Program-made: the position numbers and the translations under genes
Notes under the pieces: model-generated
Told to the model about the DNA's origin: nothing
What the model saw: the letters and a program-made list of their open reading frames with translations, nothing else
Database searches by the model: none
Shown here: positions 1-11,500 of the stretch, in pieces
How the letters are laid out: each line of letters starts with the position of its first letter
Position numbering within the stretch: the first letter of the stretch is position 1
NCBI GenBank assembly: GCA_008711295.1
Contig: VUYV01000121.1
Coordinates: 124,001 to 188,000 of the forward strand
Direction of reading: 5' to 3'
Source: Anarhynchus alexandrinus
Taxonomy: Eukaryota > Chordata > Aves > Charadriiformes > Charadriidae
Length of the DNA stretch: 64,000 nucleotides

Positions 1-3000
1 GTGTCCTGATCATGAATCATCATTCAGTATCCTAGTATCCGTTTGCTAATAGCAAATGAAGTTGCCTGACATAGACTGCATATTAAACCATGTTATTTAT
101 GTCAGGTCAAAATTTGCTGTGGGGATTGTTAATTGGAAGCATAGCCACTATCCTTTTTTTTTTTTTCCTCTAGGCAGACCGGCAGAGAACATAAAATTGA
201 GAAGTGGACTTTCACCTATCCATAGTTGGTACAACCCTTCTTCCTTTTAAAAAACTTCTCCTGCTTGCTGGTTCCTTGTGTTCCCTCCAGCAGTACGTTG
301 CCATCATACAGCCCCGACGCAACTTGTTTCTGTGTTTTGGGAGCACAAAGTGATGAAAGCATTTGGCAGCAAGGGTGCCACAGCCTCTCATGAGTCCTAT
401 GAGAAAGGCAATCGGCCAAGTCCGGAGCTCCAAGCCCAGAGAGGAAGTCAGGTGTTTGTGCACATCTGGTACTCGCAGCTGCCAGAACTGCAGGAGGGAG
501 AACAGGGGTTTCCAGATGTGCACTTCAAAGCCAAGAACAATGCTTTTTCCTAAATGCGCAAGAACAGACTTGTCCCTTTAGGAAAGGATCACGGTTCAGA
601 TACCATCAGACTGGGTGTACGATCTGTCTCTTGTCCAAAGACTGGCTGGTGTACCACGTTAGCACTTCCTTTTTACAAGTGTATGAATCACCAGTGAGAT
701 TCAAGAACACCCCAGAGAGAAAAACGGAGCTTCTGATACCAAACATTATTCAAACATTATGCTCAACCTCCATCAGGACCATTAAAAATGAACTCTTTCC
801 AGTTATGTACAATGGGTTTATATGCTGAATGCCAGAGAGAATTAAAATAGTTTACCTACACATGCTGCCTAGAAGGCATATAATTCCTTCATGTGCTTTT
901 AACAGAAGGTGATAACAAAGTTTTGAGCTGAAAATATTTTTATGATTGGAGTTTTCATTATTAAAAGGAAAATGGTTAAGAAATAATCTTTGTAATTTTT
1001 TTTTTGGCCATAATACTGTCTCTCTCCCCTGCTGGTAATTGAATTCCATAAAATTAAGGACTTAATCCAATAACTAAACAAATCCTTGTATATTTAACAG
1101 ACAAGCTACATTCTTCACTTATTAAATGTACAATTAAAAATACATAAAATTTTAATTCTTATTACATTTAATTGGTAAGGTCAATGCCAATTATAGTATA
1201 GGAACACTTTTACTTCAATTTAAAGTTTTATCTCCTACATTAGTTTTCATTAAGGTGTTAAATGAAACGAAATCATTATTAAAGAATAAAAGAAATTGTC
1301 AGCGAACCAAGCAGGCAGTGTCTGTTAGTATTGTTAAATGCACTTCAGGGAAATTGTTCCCATGGTCTCAGCTGTTGTAACAATTATCGGGGGATGGGGA
1401 AAAAGGCGTCTGGAAAATTCCACACAACACTTAATATATATCTGCTGGACCTAATATCTGATCTAATATGAAAGACAAAAAAAATAACATTAACAACAAG
1501 ACAAAATCCATTCTCACCTTCCAGACAGCATAATTGGTGATCTTAAAGGAAAGGGAAAATATGTACCTGACATGGAGAAGGTTACAGAATATGACAGCTT
1601 TAATCTGTTATTTTATTTCTTCTAGAAACGTTTCATTTACACTTGTAAATAAAAATATTAATGGTTTTTCCTCAGACACTAGGTGGGCCAGAGGAAAGTT
1701 AACAATGCAGCAGCAGAGAGTCTTGGACCATGCCCGAGACAGAAACAAGGCAATAACAACTTGAAATCATTCCAGCCAGACACGATACTGCAATCCAAGA
1801 TCAAGAAATTGTGTGCACATCATTAAATATGCATATTAGTTAGTTAAATGAAGGTTGGGAATAAGACCTAGAGCTAGACAGGACCTGTGGAGCCAGGGCT
1901 CAGGCAGATGTCACTGCATTGATTATACTTTGGCAATATGTCAAGCTCTATTAAAAATTAAATTAAATTAAAGAAAGCTCAACACGTTGCCCAAGTCTAA
2001 TCACTGTGGTGACACCTGTCCAAATGTGCATGTGCCTGAAGCCACAGTGCCCAAAGTGCTCCTGGTATGTCACTGGGGACAGGGTGTTAATTCTGAGATG
2101 AATTACGCTGGTGGGCAGGCAGGGCACGTGTGACACTGCGTGCAGCAGGCAGAGAAGAGCAGATCTGATCTGAATTTCCAGCCCTCATAGTTAAGCACCT
2201 CTCTGCTCAGAAAAATACCGGGAGATGCACTCCAGCCATCACCACCTCTCTAGTGGGGTAGGGACACAGCTACCTGGAAGACCTAATCTGGCTCTTCCTC
2301 CCTTCCATCCCAGAATCATCCAAATTACTGAATTCTAAGCACGGTACAAAGCAAACCTGGCCAACATCATAGGATTTCGGGGCTTAAAAATGGGTGGGCT
2401 GAAATAGTGTTGAGTTTTAAGTTTACCCTGACTAGTTTTACTCTTACACCTTAAATGGCAAAGGCACCTAAACCTGCCAATATCTGCCTCCCCCTTATCT
2501 CAGATATACACAGAAATTAATGCAGTACTGGTGATGGTGCTGCACTTACCTATAATTTAATTCCTAATGCTAAATGTATACATTTTAAATACACGGCAGA
2601 CCTAGGAATGTTGCCCTACAGTAGCAAGGAATTTCTTAAAAAGCTGCTGCTCTATTCATACTCTGGTTAGAGACAGTGGGAACAGGTACTGTGAAGCTGT
2701 CGTGTCTCTAATGACAACCTGAAGACTTATATGAAATGTATTGCGTTAACTGTGCATATATGTCTGTGCAGAACAAAGCTTGCCAGCATAACTGCCCTTA
2801 TTAAAAAGGAATTGAATACAAAATGGAAGAGCCATTACAGCTGCGTCTGTTAGGGAATGCTGCTACAAATTAAGAAAAAAAGCACCCTGAATCACCCATG
2901 TCACTTCTAGACAGCAGCACGTGGGAATCCTCAGCTCGGCAGACAGTAAAGCAGTACATTATGTCTAATGAAGAAGAAAAAGATAGTGAAGCTGCACAGC

Positions 3001-3112
3001 ATTTCCAGGGGAAAGAGGAATGATAGGAAAGAGAAGTCATCGTATGGTAGAGACAGAAAAACAAGGAAAAGTTCAGGCTGGAGAGGAAGAAAAAAGTGAA
3101 AGATTATGGGAA
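1..3112. other. Unique AT-rich non-coding stretch
   Basis: I see no gene, RNA gene or recognisable mobile element here. Reading frames are short (none above about 105 codons) and overlap on both strands as expected by chance. Low-complexity spots include a T run near 157-169 and an ATTAA-rich spot near 1949-1972. About 1130-1400 is dense in ATTA and TAAT words and could be a conserved non-coding element, but nothing in a single sequence proves that. Confidence 0.6.
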
Positions 3113-3325
3113 CATGAGATCAGGGAAGATACAGAGATTAAGCAAAGTGAAATAATAATACTAATTATTAAAAAAATAATCTAAATATAGCCAAAACTAG
3201 TGCTTTCCAAAAAGACCTTCTTCTAGCAAATGTTTTTTACAATTGTCATAGAATACTGGGAAGTTTGACGTAAAGGTCTTCAGGACCGCACTAAAGCTCC
3301 CATTAAGAATGCCACCACAGTTTTG
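3113..3325 (+). repeat. Direct repeat, copy A (213 bp, perfect)
   Basis: Every base matches copy B at 3659-3871 by eye, at an offset of 546. The copy runs up to the first N of the assembly gap, so its true right end is hidden and 213 bp is a minimum. The left edge lies within the word 'aacatgagatcagg'. The sequence itself is AT-rich and not CR1-like. The copies flank a gap plus a CR1 fragment. This fits either an assembly duplication or a very long target-site duplication. Confidence 0.95.
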
Positions 3326-3416
3326 NNNNNNNNNNNNNNNNNNNNNNNNNNNNNNNNNNNNNNNNNNNNNNNNNNNNNNNNNNNNNNNNNNNNNNNNNNN
3401 NNNNNNNNNNNNNNNN
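3326..3416. other. Assembly gap (91 N)
   Basis: There are 91 undetermined bases between repeat copy A and the CR1 endonuclease fragment. The stated size may be only an estimate. A 5'-truncated CR1 starting in the endonuclease domain would normally continue for 2 kb or more to its 3' end, and no such 3' end is present here, so the real gap could be much larger. Confidence 0.98.
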
Positions 3417-3658
3417 TCCAAGAACCTCCTGGATTGCCTATGCTTGGCTGTGTTGCCTTTCCAACAGATGTCAGGGTGGTTGAAGTCACCCATGAGCACC
3501 AGGGTCTGCGAATGTGATGCCACCCCTATCTGACTATAAAGGGCTTCATCCACTGGGTCTTCTTGGTCAGGTGGCCTGTAGCAAACCCCCACTGTAATGT
3601 CCCCTGCTCCCGATTTCCCTTTAATCCTAACCCATAGGCTCTCAGTTGGCTCTTTATC
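3417..3658 (-). mobile_element. CR1 LINE fragment, ORF2 endonuclease domain
   Basis: Read on the minus strand this fragment is open for about 80 codons and encodes part of a CR1 ORF2 apurinic-type endonuclease. Visible landmarks are PTESLWVRIKGK, VGVCYRPPDQ, the LVLMGDFNHPDICW block and KHRQSRRFL. In the family, this nuclease nicks target DNA to prime reverse transcription. The lack of stop codons suggests a fairly young copy. The upstream end of the homology stops exactly where repeat copy B begins (3658/3659). The downstream part runs into the gap. RT and the 3' UTR are not visible, so the element is incomplete as assembled. Confidence 0.88.
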
Positions 3659-3871
3659 CATGAGATCAGGGAAGATACAGAGATTAAGCAAAGTGAAATA
3701 ATAATACTAATTATTAAAAAAATAATCTAAATATAGCCAAAACTAGTGCTTTCCAAAAAGACCTTCTTCTAGCAAATGTTTTTTACAATTGTCATAGAAT
3801 ACTGGGAAGTTTGACGTAAAGGTCTTCAGGACCGCACTAAAGCTCCCATTAAGAATGCCACCACAGTTTTG
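3659..3871 (+). repeat. Direct repeat, copy B (213 bp, perfect)
   Basis: This is the second copy of 3113-3325 with no mismatch found. It starts at the CR1 junction ('tttatcca' then 'tgagatcagg') and continues without a break into the unique flank beginning 'cgacaagttt'. That is the layout expected for a right-hand target-site duplication. An uncollapsed assembly overlap would give the same layout. Confidence 0.95.
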
Positions 3872-6800
3872 CGACAAGTTTCACCTTGTGGTATCATTCC
3901 TGTATCCAAATTCTTGCTGTAGACACAGTGAAGTAGGCTTTGATGACATATTAGAGTGCAGGGTTGCACGGTGTAAGGTTTTCAGTAGGGCTCTGGGTCA
4001 GTTTTGGATTCAGAGCCGCTCTCTGAGCACAAAGCACTGGAGATGAGCTAAAACTACTGGAGGAAGGAGCTGTGCTGGGTCATCTCATTTTATGACTGCT
4101 GTCAGTGTGGGCAGATAAAGCAATTTAAAGAAGGGATATACCCCAGACCTTGTCTGATTTTTCCTTACTAGAAGTCCTCAAACATCTGTTACTGCTTGAA
4201 AGAAGTATGACACAGGAGGCAGAAGAGCACTCCAACATGAGAAAAAATAGGAAAGTTTAAATAAGCCAATCGTCGCATTCATCCAGAGTGAAAGTTACTG
4301 ACACAGAGGACTGAATCAAAGCTTTGACTTATTTACATTATGTGTTTAAAAATTTTGCAATATTTAGGATTTGGGATGACCCTCTCCTTAAAGTCAATTC
4401 CATTTCATTAAAGCCCTACTGGCTGCAGCTTTTGTCAGTGAGAGGACATGCCATATCAGCCTGACAGCCAGGTCACATCCTACAAACACCCCCTGATGAT
4501 CTCCCTCCTCGTGCAGAGCAGCAGACATTGATGTGGCAGGACAGCAAAATTTGCACTACTGCTACATAAGCTGTATTTGGCCAGACAAAACCTTTTGGTC
4601 TTTGAGACTACCAACTTGATATCTCCATGAGTATTAAATTCCATGAAAAACACAGAAATAAAAGTTTTGCCATGTCCTTCCTTCTCCACAGCCTATATCA
4701 GTGCAAAGATACCTCTGTTTTGGTACCATAGAGTTCTATGGGTTATTTAAGTTAGGACTTTCCTCTCCTGGGTTTTTTATTTATGAAGCACTGAACGCAC
4801 AAGATCTATGAACTCATCATAGGTTTTTGTGAAAAGAATTTAAGAATTCCTCCCCAATTACTGTTTATGCAGTTCCTGAAGTATTTGTCATGACAGCTTC
4901 TCTCTGGTCCATGCCTGGATTTCGTGCACAGAAATAGAAACAGTATTTCCCCTTTCAAGTTGTAGCTCTGATTTTTTTTTTTAAAAAGAGGTTAGGTTTG
5001 GAACATGACAATCTTACTGCATTTGAATATCGTCTAATGCTACCTACAGTGTCAGCAGATAAAAATAATGCCTGCCGTTCGTATTTCACCGACCCTACAA
5101 ACAGGTTATGACCTATTCAATATCAAAGAGAGGGCACAATGAATTGTACAGCACAAACATGGCTGTTCCTACAGTAGTTGTATCTAACCTTGTATACTAG
5201 AGAACAATCACTGAGTAAATTAGCTTGAATAAACAGAACTTGTCTTTTTCCAAAGCAAATATGCAATTCTTGCAAGTTTTTACATCCGCAACCCCACAGG
5301 GCGAGCAGGGTATCTGTTGGGAAATTATACTTTTATCACCTATGCAGTATCTCTTGTGATACAGACTTTTGAATAGTGCACTATCACAGGTACATTGCTA
5401 CAGTACTGCTTTTATAACTGTTACACTAACATACAAACAATGCAAATGGCCCTGATTTTTTTGAGAAAACCCTCAAATTATTTCACTAAAAATTCTCACT
5501 TTTCCCGTTTTGTACGTGATTGCGTTCATCTTATAACAGGCTCAAGTAAGAGGAGGAATTGTAAATTAAAAACTAGAGCATCACAAAGCCAAAAGGTCTC
5601 CAAATTTACTGAGGTCAAATCTTTATCGTCCTCTGCATGAAGTTACATTTAAGCTAACAAACCATGTTGAAACAATTCTTCCTACCCGGTAAGAAAATCT
5701 ATAGGGGCTGAGCTGTATACTACAGACTATGGAGAAACATTTGTCTTTGAAAACAGTCAAAGTAACTTTTAGGGCTTCTCGGTTGCATTTTTCCCTTTGT
5801 TGAGTTACTTTTCCCACAGGATCTAGTGGTGACTTGACTGAAAATGAAATGAAAAGAAGGTAGCCCATGTTTATCAGGCTAATAAACTCCTAGCAGGTAG
5901 GTAGCAGATGCAAGTGCTCCCAGTTTGCTTTCTTGCTTTATAAGAAGTCTCGCCCAGAGCTGACTCCTCTACCCCAAGTGAGAGCTCACCCCTATTTCAT
6001 CATTAGCAAGAGAGCTATTAGTCAAACCACTAACTAATCCTATACTCCATATAAGACCTAAAATTTACTAAAAAGAGTGCCTCATCTGTATAACTTAAAT
6101 AGGGGCAGGGAGGATAAAGTGCCTCAATACGCTGAATTTTTTATTCCACTCTGCATCTGCAATACTGCAAAGTGCTTCAGAGCAATCCGGCTCTCAGAAC
6201 AGTTCACTTACTGTGCTGGTATTAAAAGTTAAAATATAGAGGGTACAGCTGACAATCTAGAAGAAAACAAAATCTATAACTGAATGCCAATCTCGAATCT
6301 TTGTCTGGCAAAATGAATTTAAATGGTAGAAGGACTGAAAAGGTACCATATAAAATATGCCAGTAGGCACTTTACTGTTTGAATCTTAATGGGGTTTCTT
6401 TTTTGCATTTATCTAAGTTCTTCAAAGATTTATTCTCTCAATTACCAATCAAAAGAACTCATAAAGGTAAAGTCAGCGGACCGTGAAGGATTAGAGCTGT
6501 CTACTAAGACAGATGCACACTTGGCAGGCCCTGTGCATTAAACCACCCTGTTTGACACCAATCCTTGGCCCAAATGATGACTGACAAACTAAGTTGTTTA
6601 TCATTAACTATTTTGACTTAGAACAAAAAAATAAAGAAACAAAAAGAAATAACAACCCACCCCCCAACAGGACTCCATGAGGTCCAGATTGTAGTTAAGA
6701 CTTAAACTGTAAAGGCTGATTCTTAAATCCAGTTTACGGGAACCCAGGAATTCAAGCCGGTGAAAACTGACAGCTAAAAGGTAACTAGATTTTTCTTCTC

Positions 6801-7186
6801 CATTTTTCTTTTTAGTAAAAACCCAAAGATTAGTAATGTTATAGTAGCTTCTGCATAAAATTAGTCTGAAACTTACTTAAATATACATTCAAGCAATGCT
6901 TAATATACAGATTCAACTTGGGGAAATTTTGTATGTTTTCTATGAAGGAGTCCTTTCTCGGGTTTCAAAAAAGCAATTAAGGATATTAGATTCAAGCATA
7001 ATAGTACCTCAATTACTTAAAGTGGCAAGCCTGCTTTATGGGCTACACAACTAGCATGCCTAAATTTAGACATATTTCACTGGATTGGGGCTTGCCCTAG
7101 GAAGCAGCCTATATGTCGAGTTATTTTTCTTTTCCTAATGCAAGTCTGCCATTTTCCATGGAGGATGAATTATTAAAGAATACTCA
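3872..7186. other. Unique non-coding stretch
   Basis: No gene or recognisable repeat was found. Reading frames are at most about 80 codons. Low-complexity spots are a T run near 4970-4982 and an A-rich/C-run spot near 6623-6667. Confidence 0.6.
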
Positions 7187-7360
7187 GAATCACAAAAACA
7201 CAGTTAACGGTTGAGAAATTTCCACTTCTGGAAATCATCTACTCTACCCTCCTGCTCAGAACAAGACCAGCTAAAGCCCAGGGCTGTCGGGTTTTGAACA
7301 TCTCCAAGGACAGGGACTCCACAGCCTCTCTAGGCAACATGCTCCAGTGCTTCTTTATAG
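7187..7360 (-). mobile_element. CR1 LINE 3' end fragment (old)
   Basis: The stretch begins 'gaatcaca' and continues with degraded forms of the CR1 3' UTR in reverse orientation: 'aaatcatctactctaccctc', 'ctgctcagaacaag', 'ttgaacatctccaagga', 'gactccacagcctctctagg' and 'ctccagtgcttc'. The 3' end of the element is at the low-coordinate side. It carries many substitutions, so it is older than the copies near 33-43 kb. No coding part remains. Confidence 0.75.
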
Positions 7361-8396
7361 ACCATTTGGTCTTCCAGGCAATGGATACATAATCTAACAA
7401 GGACATCTCAAAAGCTGGTTGACTGTTACCCTTTTTAGCTATTATTTTTAATGGTTGTCAAGGAGCTTCACAAATAGTGATCAGCTGATTATATTTTGTT
7501 ATGAATTCCTAAATAAAAAATTGCAAGCATATGTAAAAGATGGTCCAGTAATAAATACTAGGCATCCTTCTTTCTTCTTTGATTTGTTGCTAATGATGTG
7601 TAAACATTAAGTACTGCATCCAGTAGAAAATTCAAGGTGAATCAACTGGGCAGGATATTTTCACATGAGGCAGGAATTTAGCTAGGGTTCAAATGTTCAA
7701 ACTCTCTCAATTTTGGAAATGCCCAAAAACATATAAATCCTCAGTACATCATCTTCTTGTCTCATAAAATACATGACGCCTCCACAAGCCAAAAAAAAAG
7801 GCCCTTGCACTACACAGGGTTTCAATCCAACAGGAATTCATGGCTTACAAAATGATTTTCTGCGGGTATGTCCACAGTGCCGGAGGCAGCAGAGCACAGA
7901 CTCTCGTGCTAGCGACATCCTGCCTAGCACTTTGCTAGCTATCAGCACAGCTATCCTGCTTTTTGACCAGAGCTAACACCTCAGCATGACATTGCACCAT
8001 GCCATCGGGCTGGCTGAGCAGAGGAAAGCTCCCGTTCCACCATGACGCTTCACTGAGCAGTGGAGACTTGCTCATTGACGCTGGCAGTCCCCCACAGACC
8101 ACTAATCCCACATACACTCTTGCCTCCTTTCCTGAAAAGGCCGCCTTTGAATTAATCTGTTGGCTTTCTGAAGACATTGCTCTTGGCTTGCTATGAGACA
8201 GTGATAATTAGAGGAATTTCCAGGTCCCTCTTTGCAATTCTGCCTATATGATCCTGCCCAGATCCACAGATCCTCAGTTCTTCCTTCACTGTGCCAGGCA
8301 GGGAGCTGTGACAAATGTGATTCCAACCTTATTTCATACATCCTTCCTACAGGCGGCAATATAAACTTTCCTTGGAGATTTTAGTCATAAATCAAG
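7361..8396. other. Unique non-coding stretch
   Basis: No gene or repeat recognised. Overlapping frames of 65-85 codons near 7935-8359 exist on both strands and show no domain-like pattern. Confidence 0.55.
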
Positions 8397-8500
8397 AGGC
8401 AGTGTGGTCTGGTAAATGTAGCGCCGGACAGGGACTTAGGAGTCTTGGTAGTCACTTCATCTGCCTATACCTATTCTGCCTTTTCTTATTTATTCAGTTC
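8397..8500 (+). repeat. tRNA-derived SINE remnant (MIR/CORE-like)
   Basis: The words 'aggcagtgtggtctggt', 'ccggacagggacttaggag' and 'tagtcacttcatctgcc' follow the order of the old amniote tRNA-derived SINE family (head with RNA polymerase III A-box-like 'ggtctggt', then the 'ggactcaggagacctgg' region, then the 'gcaagtcacttcacct' region). About 45 bp between the second and third words appear deleted. It is too worn to be transcriptionally active. The family is assigned by recalled consensus; Dfam was not searched. Confidence 0.6.
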
Positions 8501-11500
8501 ATAAAGTCATGAGGTCACTCCTAACTATGTACTATGCACATCAGCTTTACATACATAAAATAGTGAGACTTAGTACTACTTCAATAAGAACAATATTTAT
8601 CATTAAGACAGTAAAAGATGCTGAACTATATAAGGAGATAACAAATATCTGAAAAAAACCCCACGATTTTATCATAGAGTCCATTCACAGAAATTTTTCT
8701 CTTGGTAACTGATGTCATAATATCCTCCTAGTCTAATGATGGGCTTTGCTGTGTTGAAAGAATCCACTCCATATTTATGTCCCTTTTTCCCCCAAGAAGA
8801 TCTTTAACAAGCTATTTTGTCAAATTGTGCTAGAGAAGAGCAGTGCTTTATTTCATCACATTAAGTAGGATTCTAAAGTAATACAATTTTTTAAGATAAT
8901 GGAAGCTTTTTTCTTTTCCTGGAAAAGAATAGAAAGAAACTAGTATAATTTTTTTCACTATTTTTTCAGCCGGCATTTTCCCCCTCTTTTATTATTTGGA
9001 GCATCTTTACTCATGACATGGCAGGCAACATATTGCTGTATTAACAAGGTCACTCAGTCACAAAATCCCATTAGGGGTGAAAATGACAGAACTAAGTTGT
9101 GTAGTGACAAATAAGGCAAGTTCTCACCTTGTGCATAGAAGGCCTTAGGTTCAAATTTACACAATGTGGAAGTAGAAGAAAATGCATCCGCAACTCACGT
9201 CCACTCTGCACAACTCATACAGAGACATCCTCAGCTTTCTTACTTAGACAAGGAAAATTCAATGAAGTCAGTAGGTTCTTTTGAGCTATACCTATGAAAA
9301 CCCTATATGTAGCTATAAATGCTACAGAATATTGAGCAAAATAACCCTCGTTCAATGGTTTTGTGCGCACCGGTACCGTCACAGATTTTATAGCAGGGAG
9401 TGCAGCAAGCGGTCCATAATTCAATTAAAGCAGGTATTATAGGAAAGCTTTGCTATCTAATGGAAAGTGTAGATAGCAACTTCGTAGACACAGCCCTGAG
9501 CAGAGGTCTAATCTGCGCTGGCAGCAAACCTCTCCAAATTCCAACTATTTCCATGCTTCGTCCTGGCTCTTTTACATAGTAATATGGCTCTGGCATTTAC
9601 GGCTGCCGCAGGGCAGCCCCCTTCTGCACTGGCTCCCCTAGATGGCATGGGGAGGAGGGATGGGAACCCCACCAAGCCCCACTGCTGAGCAGTGCCCCAG
9701 GGGACCTGCATCGCCCAACGCCACCAGCCCTGGGGAAGCTGGAGGGATAGAACGGGGTGAGTGGCTTCACCCAGATGGAGGCTTTTAATCAAATGGCACA
9801 AAACAAATAGCAGGCACCACAAAGAATAGTTAAACTGGTAATAATTCAACACTAAAACACGAAACAAATAAAACCCTCCCGCAGCCCTGCTCTCTTCTTC
9901 AAAATTCGTGAGTTACACAGACTGAGGAACTCACTAAAAACATCTGATCAGAGTCTTGATTAGAGCCAGATGAAAAAGGCATGCTGTCTTTCCTCAATTC
10001 CTTGTCATATCTCTATTCCCTACAAATTTTCAGGGAATTTCTCAGCAACAGACACACAATTGGGTTTTCAGAAAGCTTTTCTTGCTTTTAAATAATTATC
10101 CTTTTTTTCTTTGTTGAAAAAAAAAAAGAATTCTTATTAGAAAGATAAGTTATACTAATCCTGTGTTTAAAAAGGTGTTATATTTCAATTATAGGTGTCA
10201 CTCAGCTAAACATTGATATTTACTGGGGTTAAAAAAATAAAATTAAAAAAATCAAGACTACTGTAAAATATGACCCCCAGCTTGAAAAGCATTCTGTAAC
10301 CCTCAACTCCTACAGACTCCATCTGAAGTCTCTTTCAGAGAAATAGTCCAGCGAGTCCAGAGAGAACCTCACAACTGAAGACATCTACCTACCTCTAGGA
10401 TTCTCATCTCTCCTATGTCCATGAAGAGATAAGACTATCTGGTCCAAGACTTACAGAGATTCCAAATTTCTACAGAAATTTCCATCCTAGGATCTCACTG
10501 AACTTTACTTTTAAAGAAATTAAGCTCAATAGGGTCCTATGAGTTCTCCATTTAGCACAGAAAGAAACCACATCCAACGGACTTTAAAAGATGCGCTCTG
10601 AATCCCTTCTGTTCTCTTTAAGTTGTAGGAACTTTAAGTGTTCAGCACTTGTTTCTTCTTTCATTAATTATGTTGATGACATGCTTTATTCAGAATCAGC
10701 CCACCAGGAAATCGGAGAGCCCTCTACTTGTTCGAATCACTGGGCATGAGCTGCCGCAGGCATAGCCATGGACAGAAGGGTCCTCATCGGTTGTGCCGGA
10801 CGGTGATACTGTGCAGACAGACAGTAGGTCACATACTGAGCATGACATCAGGGCACGAGCCCACCAAACACCATCGCACCAAGACACATCCAGGTGAACC
10901 CTTCAGCCTTACGCAGCGACAACAAAAGCTGCCCACACTCATCTGTTCCCGCTTCTACTTATAGGGGTAGCCAGGACTAGGTGAGAGGAGGAAAGCTGGT
11001 TTTTGAGGAGGGGCTGGGAATAGAATATAAACCTCTGGCTCCTCTCAACCTTGTCACCCCATCCGTTCTCGTCTGGCGTGACTAAAGATTCATTACTAAG
11101 GCCGGTGTTTGCACAGGCTGGACGTGGTTGGAGATACTGTACAAAAACTAGCGAGCCACAGAAAATTCCTTCCCTTTATTAACGCTCTGCTGAAGCTTTT
11201 AAGCACCATTATCCATCCCACGCGCAGACTTCATAGGCACAGCTGGCCTTTCACTGAGAAAGGAAATATTTCCATCTCAAAGACATTTGCTGCTTATGAA
11301 CTGTCCCAAAGACTTAAGATATTTTTCAGGCACGCTCTCATTTCAAAGAAACGTACATAGAGACGATAACACCCCTGTAAATGAATCAGGCATTGTGCAT
11401 CATCTGTAATGAAAGCAGTTCAGAGAGCCTTACTGAGCACCTACGCAATCCAAGAAGGGGCTGATTTTCATTAGTTACCTACTTAATGCTTTGGTAAATG

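Noticed and set aside
1534..1764. Terminal coding exon after the acceptor-like 'tttttcctcag' near 1675
   Set aside because: The downstream frame is short, matches no protein I recognise, and such acceptor-like words are common.
3197..3691. 164-codon frame as a host gene
   Set aside because: It runs through 91 undetermined bases and the readable part is CR1 endonuclease; the ends are translated flanking repeat.
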